Virus record (IMG/VR): IMGVR_UViG_3300009419_000019
Coordinates: 1-61,249 of that record
Direction: 5' to 3' (one strand)
Source: a virus
Length of the DNA stretch: 61,249 nucleotides
In this document: positions 6,963 to 14,157 of the stretch, one piece after another
Position numbering within the stretch: the stretch's first letter is position 1
How the letters are laid out: the number at the start of each line of letters is the position of its first letter
The notes under the pieces: model-generated
The model's database searches: none
The model's input: the letters and a program-made list of their open reading frames with translations, nothing else
Told to the model about the DNA's origin: nothing
Position numbers and translations under genes: made by a program

Positions 6963-9031
6963 TGCCTAAGTACGCAACACAACGATCTGAAGCAGTCTTC
7001 GACCTCGAAGTCTTCTACAACTACTTCTCGGTGGCTTTCAAGTGCTGCACAACTGGTCGTTGGCGGCGCTTCGAACTTCTCCCAGGCACGACCCTAGATC
7101 GCAAGGGTGTTGCCAAGGTCTTGCGTAACTTCCGCATCTACGGCTTCAACAGCAATAACTTCGACATGCCGATCCTGATGGCGGCACTCGATGGGTTCCG
7201 CAACGAGCAACTCAAGCTCGTGTGCGACACGATCATTGGCGAGAACCTCCCTGCCTTCAAGACCTATGAGCGGTTCGGCATCACCAAGCCGCCCGTGTTC
7301 ATCGACCATGTTGATCTGATGAACGTCTCGCCTGGGGCTGCGCAGAAGCCAAGCCTCAAGCTCTTGGCCGGTCGCCTACACAGCAAGCACATCATGGAGT
7401 TGCCCGTCGATGTGAACGCGGAACTCAACAACCGCCAGATCGAGAAGATCCGCACGTACCACATCATTGACCTCGACGACACCATTGATCTGAAGAACGA
7501 TCTGAAGTCGCAGATCGAGATCCGTGCGTTCATGTCAGATCAGTACAGCGTCGATCTTCGTTCACGCTCTGATGCGCAAATTGCAGAAGCCGTGATCAAG
7601 GCTGAAGTTGAACGGCTCAGTGGCCAGAAGATCCAGAAGCCACAGGTCGTCTCGGGCAAGTTTCAATACAAAGCTCCCTCGTTCATCGTCTACAAGACGG
7701 AGGTGCTTCAGAAGTTACTTTCGACTGTCTGCGATGCGAAGTTTGTCATCGGCTATGACGGCAAGGTCTATGAGCCTGCTGAGATCGAGACGATGACGAT
7801 CTCCCTGGGCATTCAGAAGTACACCTTCGGCATCGGTGGCCTGCACTCGACAGAGAAGCGGGTTTCATACGTTGCCGATGAGACGTTCTCCTTGCGAGAC
7901 CGTGACGTGACGAGCTACTACCCTCGCACGATTCTGAACACGGGCCTGTTCCCCAAGCAGCTTGGAATGTACTTCCCTCAGGTCTACGAGAGCATCCTTG
8001 TGCGTCGCGTGTCAGCGAAAGACGCCGGCGACAAGAACACCGCTGAGACGCTGAAGATTGTTCTCAACGGGACGTTCGGCAAGCTGGGTCAAAGCACATC
8101 GCTGTTGTATGCACCGAACCTGTTGATTCAGACGACGATCACAGGCCAGCTTGCGATCCTCATGCTCATTGAGCGTCTCGAACTGGCTGGCATCACCGTG
8201 ATCTCAGCCAACACAGACGGCATTGTCAGCAAGGTTCCTAAGCACCTCGAAGGCACGTTCTTCTGGATCTGCCACGATTGGGAAGTTGATACCGGCTACG
8301 GCACTGAGGAAGTTCAGTACACCGCTGTCTACTCGCGGGACGTGAACAACTACCTCGCCTTCTATCAAGAGAAGGACAAGGCCACTGGTGAGATGAAGAC
8401 CAAGGTCAAGCGCAAGGGAGCCTACGGTGAACGTGGCCCAGGCCAAGCCGGCGCTGCTGGTCAGAAGCACAACCCTGACGCTGAAATCTGCTCCCTGGCT
8501 GTCATCGAGTACCTAAAGAACGGTACGCCGATGGAGACCACCATTGAGGACTGCGATGACTTCCGCAAGTTCGTGATCGTGCGTCGCGTCAAGGGTGGCG
8601 CCGTGCTTGGTGAGGAATACATCGGCAAGGTTGTTCGCTGGTATCAAGCCGTGGGCATGGACGACTGTCTGCGCTACGCATCGAACAACAACAAGGTGCC
8701 ATCGTCGCAAGGTGCTAAGCCAGCGATGGTCATGCCTGATGAACTGCCTGATGACATCGACTATCAGTGGTACATCTCAGAGGCATACGCGATCCTCTCC
8801 GACATTGGTGCCAGTGAGGGCGATCCAGCCCTGGCCGGTCGCACTGGTTGGATGCTGGCTCGTGCGCCTGATCAGAAGACCATCCACAAGGTGAAGCTGC
8901 CAACAGGCATAGCCGCATGTTTCAAGGAACTCGCCAACGTGCGAGACAAGTGGGTTGAGTACAGCGTTGTTCCGAACGGCATGCGCTTTTGCTCGAAGTG
9001 TGCAAGAGCCGTTGACGCTGATGAGCTATGA
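6962..9031 (+). CDS. Family B-like phage DNA polymerase with 3'-5' exonuclease
   Basis: A 689-residue replicative polymerase. The exonuclease domain has FDLEVF (Exo I, residues 13-18), FNSNNFD (Exo II, 62-68) and Y166...D170 (Exo III). The polymerase domain has motif A DVTSYYPRTIL (from 315), motif B KIVLNGTFGKLG (365-376) and motif C SANTDGI (415-421), where Asp419 is the metal ligand. This fits the organellar/viral type-B group. The start is the only ATG before the exonuclease motif but has no clear ribosome site and sits in a hairpin. It overlaps the next gene by ATGA. The tail ends VDADEL. Confidence 0.85.
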   Translation: MPKYATQRSEAVFDLEVFYNYFSVAFKCCTTGRWRRFELLPGTTLDRKGVAKVLRNFRIYGFNSNNFDMPILMAALDGFRNEQLKLVCDTIIGENLPAFKTYERFGITKPPVFIDHVDLMNVSPGAAQKPSLKLLAGRLHSKHIMELPVDVNAELNNRQIEKIRTYHIIDLDDTIDLKNDLKSQIEIRAFMSDQYSVDLRSRSDAQIAEAVIKAEVERLSGQKIQKPQVVSGKFQYKAPSFIVYKTEVLQKLLSTVCDAKFVIGYDGKVYEPAEIETMTISLGIQKYTFGIGGLHSTEKRVSYVADETFSLRDRDVTSYYPRTILNTGLFPKQLGMYFPQVYESILVRRVSAKDAGDKNTAETLKIVLNGTFGKLGQSTSLLYAPNLLIQTTITGQLAILMLIERLELAGITVISANTDGIVSKVPKHLEGTFFWICHDWEVDTGYGTEEVQYTAVYSRDVNNYLAFYQEKDKATGEMKTKVKRKGAYGERGPGQAGAAGQKHNPDAEICSLAVIEYLKNGTPMETTIEDCDDFRKFVIVRRVKGGAVLGEEYIGKVVRWYQAVGMDDCLRYASNNNKVPSSQGAKPAMVMPDELPDDIDYQWYISEAYAILSDIGASEGDPALAGRTGWMLARAPDQKTIHKVKLPTGIAACFKELANVRDKWVEYSVVPNGMRFCSKCARAVDADEL

Positions 9032-9321
9032 GCAAGCCATTCTTCGAACGCGCAGAGCGCGAACGTGCTGACGTTGAGGAACCCGCAATCAGCTTCGCAC
9101 AGAAGCGCGGTTGGTGGCACACGAAAGTAACTTCTCCAACGCGAGACTCGCTGCCTGACGACTTGTTCGTTCGGGCTGGTGTCTACGTCTGGTGGGAGTT
9201 CAAGGCCCCTGGGAAAGAGCCAACACCGAAGCAGACCAAGCGGCACCGCGACATGCGTGCTCGCGGCATGGACGTTCGTTGGACTGACAACCTCGACACG
9301 TTCAAGGCGCAGATGCAATGA
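9028..9321 (+). CDS. VRR-NUC domain nuclease
   Basis: A 97-residue protein with PDDLFVRAGVYVWWEFKAPGKEPTPKQ (residues about 46-72), which carries the D...ExK core and the basic-Pro tail typical of stand-alone phage VRR-NUC nucleases (Holliday-junction or structure-specific endonuclease superfamily). It lies between the polymerase and an SNF2 helicase, overlapping both by four bases, a common arrangement in phage replication operons. Confidence 0.85.
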   Translation: MSKPFFERAERERADVEEPAISFAQKRGWWHTKVTSPTRDSLPDDLFVRAGVYVWWEFKAPGKEPTPKQTKRHRDMRARGMDVRWTDNLDTFKAQMQ

Positions 9322-10916
9322 AGTTCAACCTCCTTGAGCACATTGCTCTGAAGTTTGCCGATGTCGAGTTCACTCGTGAGCAGATGCACGCGTATCAGCG
9401 CGAGGCTTATGAGTTCTTGAAGAAGAACCCGTACTCTGCGTTGTTCATCGACATGGGCATGGGAAAAAGCGTCACGTCACTCACGCTGATCGTGGATCTT
9501 CTGTTGTCCTTCGAGACAGAGAAGGTGCTTGTGATCGGCCCCTTGAAGGTGGCAACCGACACATGGCCGAACGAGATCCGCAAATGGGCACACACCGCTG
9601 TGCTCAATCACACGTTGATCCGCTGTGAGGACGACAACCCCGAGGTCATTGCTGCGGTGAAGGCCATGCGCCAGCGTGGTCGGCTGCTTGGTTGGTCAAA
9701 GGAAGAGATCAACAAGCGTTGCTTGGAAGTGCAAGCTGACACGAAAGAGAAGATCAAGCGTGCCAAAGCCTTGAGTGGCGCATCTGTTCACATCATCAAC
9801 CGTGAGCAGATCGAATGGCTGGTCAACTTCTACGGTCGCAAGTGGCCATACCGCACCGTCTTCATTGATGAGTCCAGTGCATTCAAGGATCACCGCACGA
9901 ACCGCTTCAAGGCTCTTGCCAAGGTGCGTGCGACACCTGGGCTGATCACGCGCATGCACCTCCTGACTGCTACGCCAGCAGCCGAGACATACGAGCACCT
10001 GTTCGCTCAGATTTTCTTGCTCGACGGTGGCGAACGCTTTGGTCGCCACATCACTCGCTTCCGAAACAATTACTTCAGCTACAACCAGTATTCACGCAAG
10101 TACAAGCTGCGCCCTGGGTGTGAGGAAATCATTCTCGATAAGATCAAAGACATCTGCCTCGTGATGAAGGCCAAGGACTACCTGAACTTGGCTGAGCCTA
10201 CGATTGCACCCCGTCAGGTGACTCTCTCAGACGATCAGATGGTGCTCTACAAGAGCATGGAGGAAGAGGGATACGTCAAGCTACCGGACGGCACTGAGAT
10301 CGACGCGGAGACCGCTGCTGCGCTTTCCGGGAAGTTACTTCAGATGTCGTCGGGGGTGCTCTACGAAACGTATGAGCTTGGCGATTGGGAGACCGAGGAT
10401 GTTCGCAAGGTCAAGCGGGTTCACCACTTGCATGACCACAAGATCGAGATGCTTCGCCAGATCGTCGAAGAATGCCCAGGTGAACCGCTCTTGGTCGGAT
10501 ACCACTTCAAGTCGTCTCTCGACCGTCTGAAGAAAGCATTTCCCAAAGCCGTGGCCATGGACAAAGAAGGCCGCTGCATCAAGGATTGGAATGCTCGCAA
10601 AATCCCCATGCTGTTCATCCATCCCCAATCCGGTGGCCACGGTCTGAACATGCAAAAGGGTGGGCACAACCTGATCTTCTTCGATCTGCCCTGGTCGCTT
10701 GAGCTATACCTGCAACTGATCGGTCGCTTGGCACGTCAAGGTCAGAAGCACCCGGTGTTGGTTCAACCCTTGATCGCTAAGGGTACTCTTGACGAACTGG
10801 TCTTCCGCTCACTCGTGGCTAAGCAGGACGCACAAGAAAAGTTGTTCCGCATGCTGAAGAAGATGATCAAGAAAGCACAGGAGAAAGCAAGTCAAGCATT
10901 GGAAGAGACGCTCTAG
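9318..10916 (+). CDS. SNF2-family helicase/translocase
   Basis: A 532-residue superfamily 2 ATPase. Motif I is DMGMGKSV (about residues 44-51), motif II DESSAFK, motif III LTATPA, and the C-terminal half has GGHGLNMQKGGH with LIGRLARQGQ (motifs V and VI). Phage SNF2 proteins of this length remodel replication or recombination intermediates and are usually paired with VRR-NUC. A perfect GAAGTTACTTC site lies inside at 10331-10341. The C-terminus is a basic coiled helix. Confidence 0.88.
   Translation: MKFNLLEHIALKFADVEFTREQMHAYQREAYEFLKKNPYSALFIDMGMGKSVTSLTLIVDLLLSFETEKVLVIGPLKVATDTWPNEIRKWAHTAVLNHTLIRCEDDNPEVIAAVKAMRQRGRLLGWSKEEINKRCLEVQADTKEKIKRAKALSGASVHIINREQIEWLVNFYGRKWPYRTVFIDESSAFKDHRTNRFKALAKVRATPGLITRMHLLTATPAAETYEHLFAQIFLLDGGERFGRHITRFRNNYFSYNQYSRKYKLRPGCEEIILDKIKDICLVMKAKDYLNLAEPTIAPRQVTLSDDQMVLYKSMEEEGYVKLPDGTEIDAETAAALSGKLLQMSSGVLYETYELGDWETEDVRKVKRVHHLHDHKIEMLRQIVEECPGEPLLVGYHFKSSLDRLKKAFPKAVAMDKEGRCIKDWNARKIPMLFIHPQSGGHGLNMQKGGHNLIFFDLPWSLELYLQLIGRLARQGQKHPVLVQPLIAKGTLDELVFRSLVAKQDAQEKLFRMLKKMIKKAQEKASQALEETL
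10331..10341. promoter_or_regulatory. GAAGTNACTTC site (intragenic)
   Basis: Exact GAAGTTACTTC inside the SNF2 helicase gene. Confidence 0.55.
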
Positions 10917-10932
10917 GGGAAAGCTGCACTAT

Positions 10933-10947
10933 TCCACCAGTTGTGGA
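10933..10947. promoter_or_regulatory. Inverted repeat upstream of the XRE regulator
   Basis: TCCAC-CAGTT-GTGGA, perfect 5-bp arms, 43 bp before the GTG of the regulator. It may be an autoregulatory operator. No strong sigma-70 promoter could be fitted with confidence. Confidence 0.4.
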
Positions 10948-10989
10948 GAGTGATGTGATATGCTCCTACATCGTTGACTGAGGTGCATA

Positions 10990-11670
10990 GTGGGCTCAAC
11001 CCTAGAGTTCCGAGTAGCATTCGTTTCCCGATTGAAGCAAGCGTGTGATGAATCCGCGCTGATTCCACCGCCCCACAAGGGTCGTCAGCAGATGATTGCT
11101 GATCGGTTGGGGGTTGCTCCCGAGGCTGTGAGCAAGTGGTTCAAGGCTGTTGCCATGCCACGGCCCGACAAGATGGAGAACTTGGCCGAGATGCTCGGCG
11201 TCGATCAATCTTGGTTGGCGTTCGGCATCTCCCCTGAGATGGATCGTGGTGAGCGCAAGGCTCACGCCCGTCAGGTGGACGGTGCTGTCTACCTCACCAT
11301 GGGCTTGATTACCCTGGGTGGGGGCCTCGTGGGCATGCCGTCAAAGAATGACCCCAGGAAACACTACGTTGACTTTTACGCAACCATCCGTGGATCGGTG
11401 TACCCGATGCACATTGCGTTGGCGAGAGAAACGTCGAAGGGCACTTACGAGGCATTGCTGCCGAAGGAGTATGCGGATACCCGGTGCCTGACCGTTGTGC
11501 CTGCTCCTGCACACAGGTATCACATCCTGTTCATGCCATTGAACATGGTCGAAGAACACAAGCGTCGCAAGAGCGGGCATGTGCAGATTGGCTTTGGTCG
11601 GATGGACAGCCGGTACATCACCGGCTCCGACGTTTGGCCGCAAATTCGTGACTTTACGGAGTTCGTATGA
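10990..11670 (+). CDS. XRE-family transcriptional regulator, candidate phage repressor
   Basis: A 226-residue protein with a GTG start (GACTGAGG 5-10 bases upstream). The HTH is MIADRLGVAPEAVSKWFKAV (residues about 34-53), followed by PRPDKMENLAEMLGVDQSWLAFG. The remaining 130 residues do not show the S24 LexA-type Ala-Gly cleavage site or Ser-Lys pair that I would expect in a self-cleaving repressor, so any induction would use another route. It is a good candidate for binding one of the genome-wide palindromes. It overlaps the next gene by ATGA. Confidence 0.75.
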   Translation: MGSTLEFRVAFVSRLKQACDESALIPPPHKGRQQMIADRLGVAPEAVSKWFKAVAMPRPDKMENLAEMLGVDQSWLAFGISPEMDRGERKAHARQVDGAVYLTMGLITLGGGLVGMPSKNDPRKHYVDFYATIRGSVYPMHIALARETSKGTYEALLPKEYADTRCLTVVPAPAHRYHILFMPLNMVEEHKRRKSGHVQIGFGRMDSRYITGSDVWPQIRDFTEFV

Positions 11671-11879
11671 CCGATGTGCCCTGGGTAGCAGTGAAGGACG
11701 TGTGCCATATGTACGGAGTTACTTTCGAGACTGCCAAGAACAAGATCCACGCGGGCACCTTCGACGTGGACACCTACAAGGTCGGCAAGGTCTTGGTCAT
11801 CGACAGGGAGGTTCACGAAACTTACTTCCGTCTTGCCCGTGAGCGTGGCCTTGCGGCATTGAAATCCACAACGGGTTGA
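11667..11879 (+). CDS. PrtN/excisionase-like small DNA-binding protein
   Basis: A 70-residue protein. WVAVKDVCHMYGVTFETAKN then IHAGTFDVDTYKVGKVLVI reads as a MerR/Xis-like winged helix and resembles pyocin activator PrtN-type proteins. Next to the integrase, an excisionase or activator role is plausible. It contains two imperfect GAAGTNACTTC-like sites (about 11716-11726 and 11820-11828). Its 3' end overlaps a promoter for a possible short RNA. Confidence 0.6.
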   Translation: MTDVPWVAVKDVCHMYGVTFETAKNKIHAGTFDVDTYKVGKVLVIDREVHETYFRLARERGLAALKSTTG

Positions 11880-11905
11880 CGAGCCCCCGAAAAAGCGATT
11901 ACACT
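11876..11905 (+). promoter_or_regulatory. Promoter upstream of a possible short RNA
   Basis: TTGACG (11876-11881), 18-bp spacer, TACACT (11900-11905). It overlaps the stop codon of the PrtN-like gene and is followed by no open frame, only a structured segment and a terminator. Confidence 0.5.
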
Positions 11906-11911
11906 GCCTTC

Positions 11912-11990
11912 GCTCAGTGCGGGGTTGTATTGAGTGGGAAGCGAGCGGTGCCAGAGGGGCGCAGAGGGAAACTTCTGCGCCCTTTCTGCT
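11912..11990 (+). ncRNA. Possible short phage RNA between xis-like gene and integrase
   Basis: The predicted start near 11912 and the terminator at 11957-11985 would give a transcript of about 75 nt. Its 5' half can pair (CGCTC with GAGCG). The convergent integrase gene ends at 11991, so the RNA could alternatively be just a leader or the attP region. There is no direct proof of transcription. Confidence 0.35.
11957..11985 (+). terminator. Terminator between the plus-strand genes and integrase
   Basis: Perfect 9-bp stem GGGCGCAGA (11957-11965) with TCTGCGCCC (11974-11982), 8-nt loop, then TTTCT. It separates the convergent transcription units. Confidence 0.75.
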
Positions 11991-13010
11991 TTACGCCGCC
12001 AACTCCCGAAGTCGCTTCTCCTTCTCGACAAGGCTCGTGGGCTTGAGGTGGGTGTATCTAGCTAAGGTCTTCCAGTTGGTGTGCCCCGAGACCAGACATA
12101 CCTCCTGAATCGCAAACCCAAGCTCGAACAAGCGGCTGATCCCCTCGTGCCGTAGATCGTGCAGCACCACGTCGGGCACCCCAGCCTTGACCGAGGTCTC
12201 GTGGAAGACCCGGCTCATGTAGTTCTTGCACCTGGGGAAGATGCGCTCGTTGACCCTTGGCTGTCGTGCCGCGATCTCGAACGCACCGTTGAGCAGCGGC
12301 ACCGTCTGGTGGTTGCCGAACTTCTTTCTCGGGTGCTTGCGATCCCTGACGATCACCGTCCGGTTCTTCTCGTCGAAGTCACTCCACGTGATGCGAACAA
12401 CCTCGCTGATCCGCATGGCTGACGCAAGGCAGAAGTCCAAGGTGTCAGCGATGGGTTGGAGCGTGTTCGGGCTCAGCTTGCTCTTGATCAGAGTGAGTTC
12501 TTCGTCCGTGACCCGACGATCCCGCTCATTGGCCAGTGCAAGGTAGCCAAGCTCCCACAGACGGTCTCGGCACGTCTTCATGTCCTTCCAGGGGATAGCA
12601 ATGCCCCAATGGCTTTCAGCTTGCCGTAGCACGCCAAAGAGCCGTGCGATGTGCCAGTTGGTCGTTGAGGGTGCTACGTCGTTGCGCTTCAACACCCACT
12701 CCATCAGGCCGCGTCCCTGTAGGTCGCTCATCCTCATGTCGCTGAAGGCTCGCTTGATCGAGGGTATGTCGTGCTTGAGGTGGCTGTCTGCCATCTTGCG
12801 CTTTGGGGCAACCTCGGCAACATACTTGTCAACGAGATCCATGATCTTGATGCGGGGGTTGGTGATCGTCTTCTCTTCAATCTCCTTCTCCGTGTCCCTG
12901 ACCCAATCCTTTGCTTCCTTGTGCGTCTTGAACGTCTCGTACATCGGCTCGTGGCCAACCTTACGGATCATTGCCCTGTACGACGTGCCTCTCTTGGCGA
13001 CTGTGCCCAT
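11991..13010 (-). CDS. int: Tyrosine-family phage integrase
   Basis: A 339-residue site-specific recombinase. Catalytic residues visible: R200 (SAMRISEVV), a basic K near 225 (RDRKHPRKK), H284xxR287 (LHDLRHEG), H310 (SGHTNW) and the nucleophile Y319 (ARYTH). The N-terminal half carries the arm-binding and core-binding SAM-like domains. GGAGGAACC precedes the ATG at 13010. It makes the phage temperate; the attachment site is probably nearby, and three 20-bp direct repeats upstream are candidate arm sites. Confidence 0.95.
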   Translation of the reverse strand: MGTVAKRGTSYRAMIRKVGHEPMYETFKTHKEAKDWVRDTEKEIEEKTITNPRIKIMDLVDKYVAEVAPKRKMADSHLKHDIPSIKRAFSDMRMSDLQGRGLMEWVLKRNDVAPSTTNWHIARLFGVLRQAESHWGIAIPWKDMKTCRDRLWELGYLALANERDRRVTDEELTLIKSKLSPNTLQPIADTLDFCLASAMRISEVVRITWSDFDEKNRTVIVRDRKHPRKKFGNHQTVPLLNGAFEIAARQPRVNERIFPRCKNYMSRVFHETSVKAGVPDVVLHDLRHEGISRLFELGFAIQEVCLVSGHTNWKTLARYTHLKPTSLVEKEKRLRELAA

Positions 13011-13087
13011 GGTTCCTCCGTGCGGGAGGACAAGGTATCTCGCGGCACAGTTTTGGCACAGTGACGAAAGTCCTCCATCACCGTTCT

Positions 13088-13107
13088 CAATGAAATCAAA
13101 GGCTTAG
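13088..13107 (+). repeat. Integrase-adjacent 20-bp direct repeat, copy 1
   Basis: CAATGAAATCAAAGGCTTAG. Consensus of the three copies: CAAYGAAATCA, six variable bases, then TTAG at the end. Candidate arm-type integrase site. Confidence 0.55.
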
Positions 13108-13154
13108 AAGTCTTGCAAAGTTGTTGAAAATTTAGAGGCTCCGTCAGGGCAGTA

Positions 13155-13174
13155 CAACGAAATCAAGCACTTAG
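13155..13174 (+). repeat. Integrase-adjacent 20-bp direct repeat, copy 2
   Basis: CAACGAAATCAAGCACTTAG, 67 bp after copy 1 in the same orientation. Confidence 0.55.
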
Positions 13175-13233
13175 CCATTGGCCGGTGGTGAACACATGGG
13201 GATGATCGAATACCGGCATGTCTGAAACTTCCT

Positions 13234-13253
13234 CAATGAAATCAGGAAGTTAG
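13234..13253 (+). repeat. Integrase-adjacent 20-bp direct repeat, copy 3
   Basis: CAATGAAATCAGGAAGTTAG, 79 bp after copy 2 in the same orientation. Confidence 0.55.
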
Positions 13254-13304
13254 TTTCTGCTGGCACATTCGCTGGCACAAACAGTGGGGCATTGAGCAAC
13301 ACTT

Positions 13305-13333
13305 TTGGCAACGCGGGGGACATGCGATATATT
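13305..13333 (+). promoter_or_regulatory. Late-operon promoter with overlapping operator
   Basis: TTGGCA (13305-13310), 17-bp spacer, TATATT (13328-13333): a near-consensus sigma-70 promoter. The -10 lies inside the 19-bp palindrome, so a bound repressor would block RNA polymerase. It reads into the 79-aa gene and the terminase genes. Confidence 0.7.
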
Positions 13334-13345
13334 CAGTGAATATAT
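13327..13345. promoter_or_regulatory. 19-bp operator-like palindrome, copy 2
   Basis: ATATATTCAGTGAATATAT, identical to 14-32. It covers the -10 of the late promoter and the first two bases of the ATG at 13344. Confidence 0.75.
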
Positions 13346-13583
13346 GCGTGCGTCTGCCCCCAACCCGTTGCTAGTTGCCTTTGAGAGCCGAACCGGCCTC
13401 GGGCCTACCTACGCCGCCTCTCTCCTGGGCATGCCGTACATCACCTACTCACAGTACCGCTCGGGCTCAAGACCGCTCAAGCCGACCGTGCTTCGGCACA
13501 TCGAGCTTGTGCTGTTCCTTGAGCCGCATCAACTCCTGCACTGGATCGAAAAGTATGGTCACCCCCGTATCAACCAAGCGTAA
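13344..13583 (+). CDS. Small HTH-like protein, first gene of the late operon
   Basis: A 79-residue protein starting MRASAPNPLLVAFESRTG. TYAASLLGMPYITYSQYRSGSRPLKPTV reads as a helix-turn-helix of Cro/YdaS type. The ATG lies inside the operator palindrome and very close to the promoter, so the mRNA would be nearly leaderless; a start further upstream at 13305 would cover the -35 and is unlikely. It may repress its own promoter. It overlaps TerS by 29 bases. Confidence 0.6.
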   Translation: MRASAPNPLLVAFESRTGLGPTYAASLLGMPYITYSQYRSGSRPLKPTVLRHIELVLFLEPHQLLHWIEKYGHPRINQA

Positions 13584-14157
13584 CCAACGCAGCCTGGATG
13601 ACGAGAGTCAGATCGCCCTCTACGAAGGGCTGAACCAGTCTCAGCTTGCCGTGGCCTTCGGGATGGACATCCGAACGATCCAACGCAAGATCCACGGTCT
13701 GCACCCCTCGGGTATTCGCAACGGCTCGAAGGTGTGGAAGCTCGCTGATGTAACTCCGTACCTCGTCAAGCCACGAGTGGACATCGAGACCTACATCAAG
13801 AACATGAACCACAACGAGCTACCCAAGCACTTGACCAAGGAGTTTTGGGCAGGGCAGCGGGCTCGTCAGGACTACCTTCTGAAAGAGGGGGACTTGTGGC
13901 CAACGACGCAAGTGGTCGAGAAGGTGAGCGAACTCATGAAGCTCATGTCGATGTCGCTCAAGCTGTTGGCAGACACCGTTGATCGTCAGAGCGAACTCAC
14001 AGAGAAGCAGCGCAAGGTGATCTTGTCCATCGTGGACTCAACTCAGACGGACTTGGTTCGCACTGTGCAGGAGCACTTCTCCAAGGTCGAGCCCAAGCAA
14101 CAACCAAAGGTCGAGTCAGAAGTGACTTTCAATGACGATGAAGACGACTCGCTATAA
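13555..14157 (+). CDS. Terminase small subunit (Nu1-like)
   Basis: A 200-residue DNA-packaging protein. I chose MVTPVSTKRN at 13555; the frame is open upstream, but that part is the shadow of the previous gene. The N-terminal winged helix-turn-helix is SQLAVAFGMDIRTIQRKIHG, with SKVWKLADVTPYL after it, as in lambda Nu1. It recognises the packaging site and recruits TerL. The middle is helical and the tail ends FNDDEDDSL, one of the shared acidic tails. It overlaps TerL by 26 bases. Confidence 0.8.
   Translation: MVTPVSTKRNQRSLDDESQIALYEGLNQSQLAVAFGMDIRTIQRKIHGLHPSGIRNGSKVWKLADVTPYLVKPRVDIETYIKNMNHNELPKHLTKEFWAGQRARQDYLLKEGDLWPTTQVVEKVSELMKLMSMSLKLLADTVDRQSELTEKQRKVILSIVDSTQTDLVRTVQEHFSKVEPKQQPKVESEVTFNDDEDDSL

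Larger units (their letters stand above)
13011..13304. other. Intergenic region upstream of integrase
   Basis: No gene is seen. It holds three 20-bp direct repeats (13088-13107, 13155-13174, 13234-13253) and four copies of the 6-mer GGCACA in two pairs: about 13045 and 13055, and about 13262 and 13273. Such repeats next to an integrase gene fit an attP with arm sites, or a regulatory region. Confidence 0.55.

Noticed and set aside
11880-11990. tRNA gene or tRNA-like attachment site
   Set aside because: There is no acceptor stem ending in CCA nor a T-loop GTTCGA motif; only a terminator and a weakly paired segment are visible.
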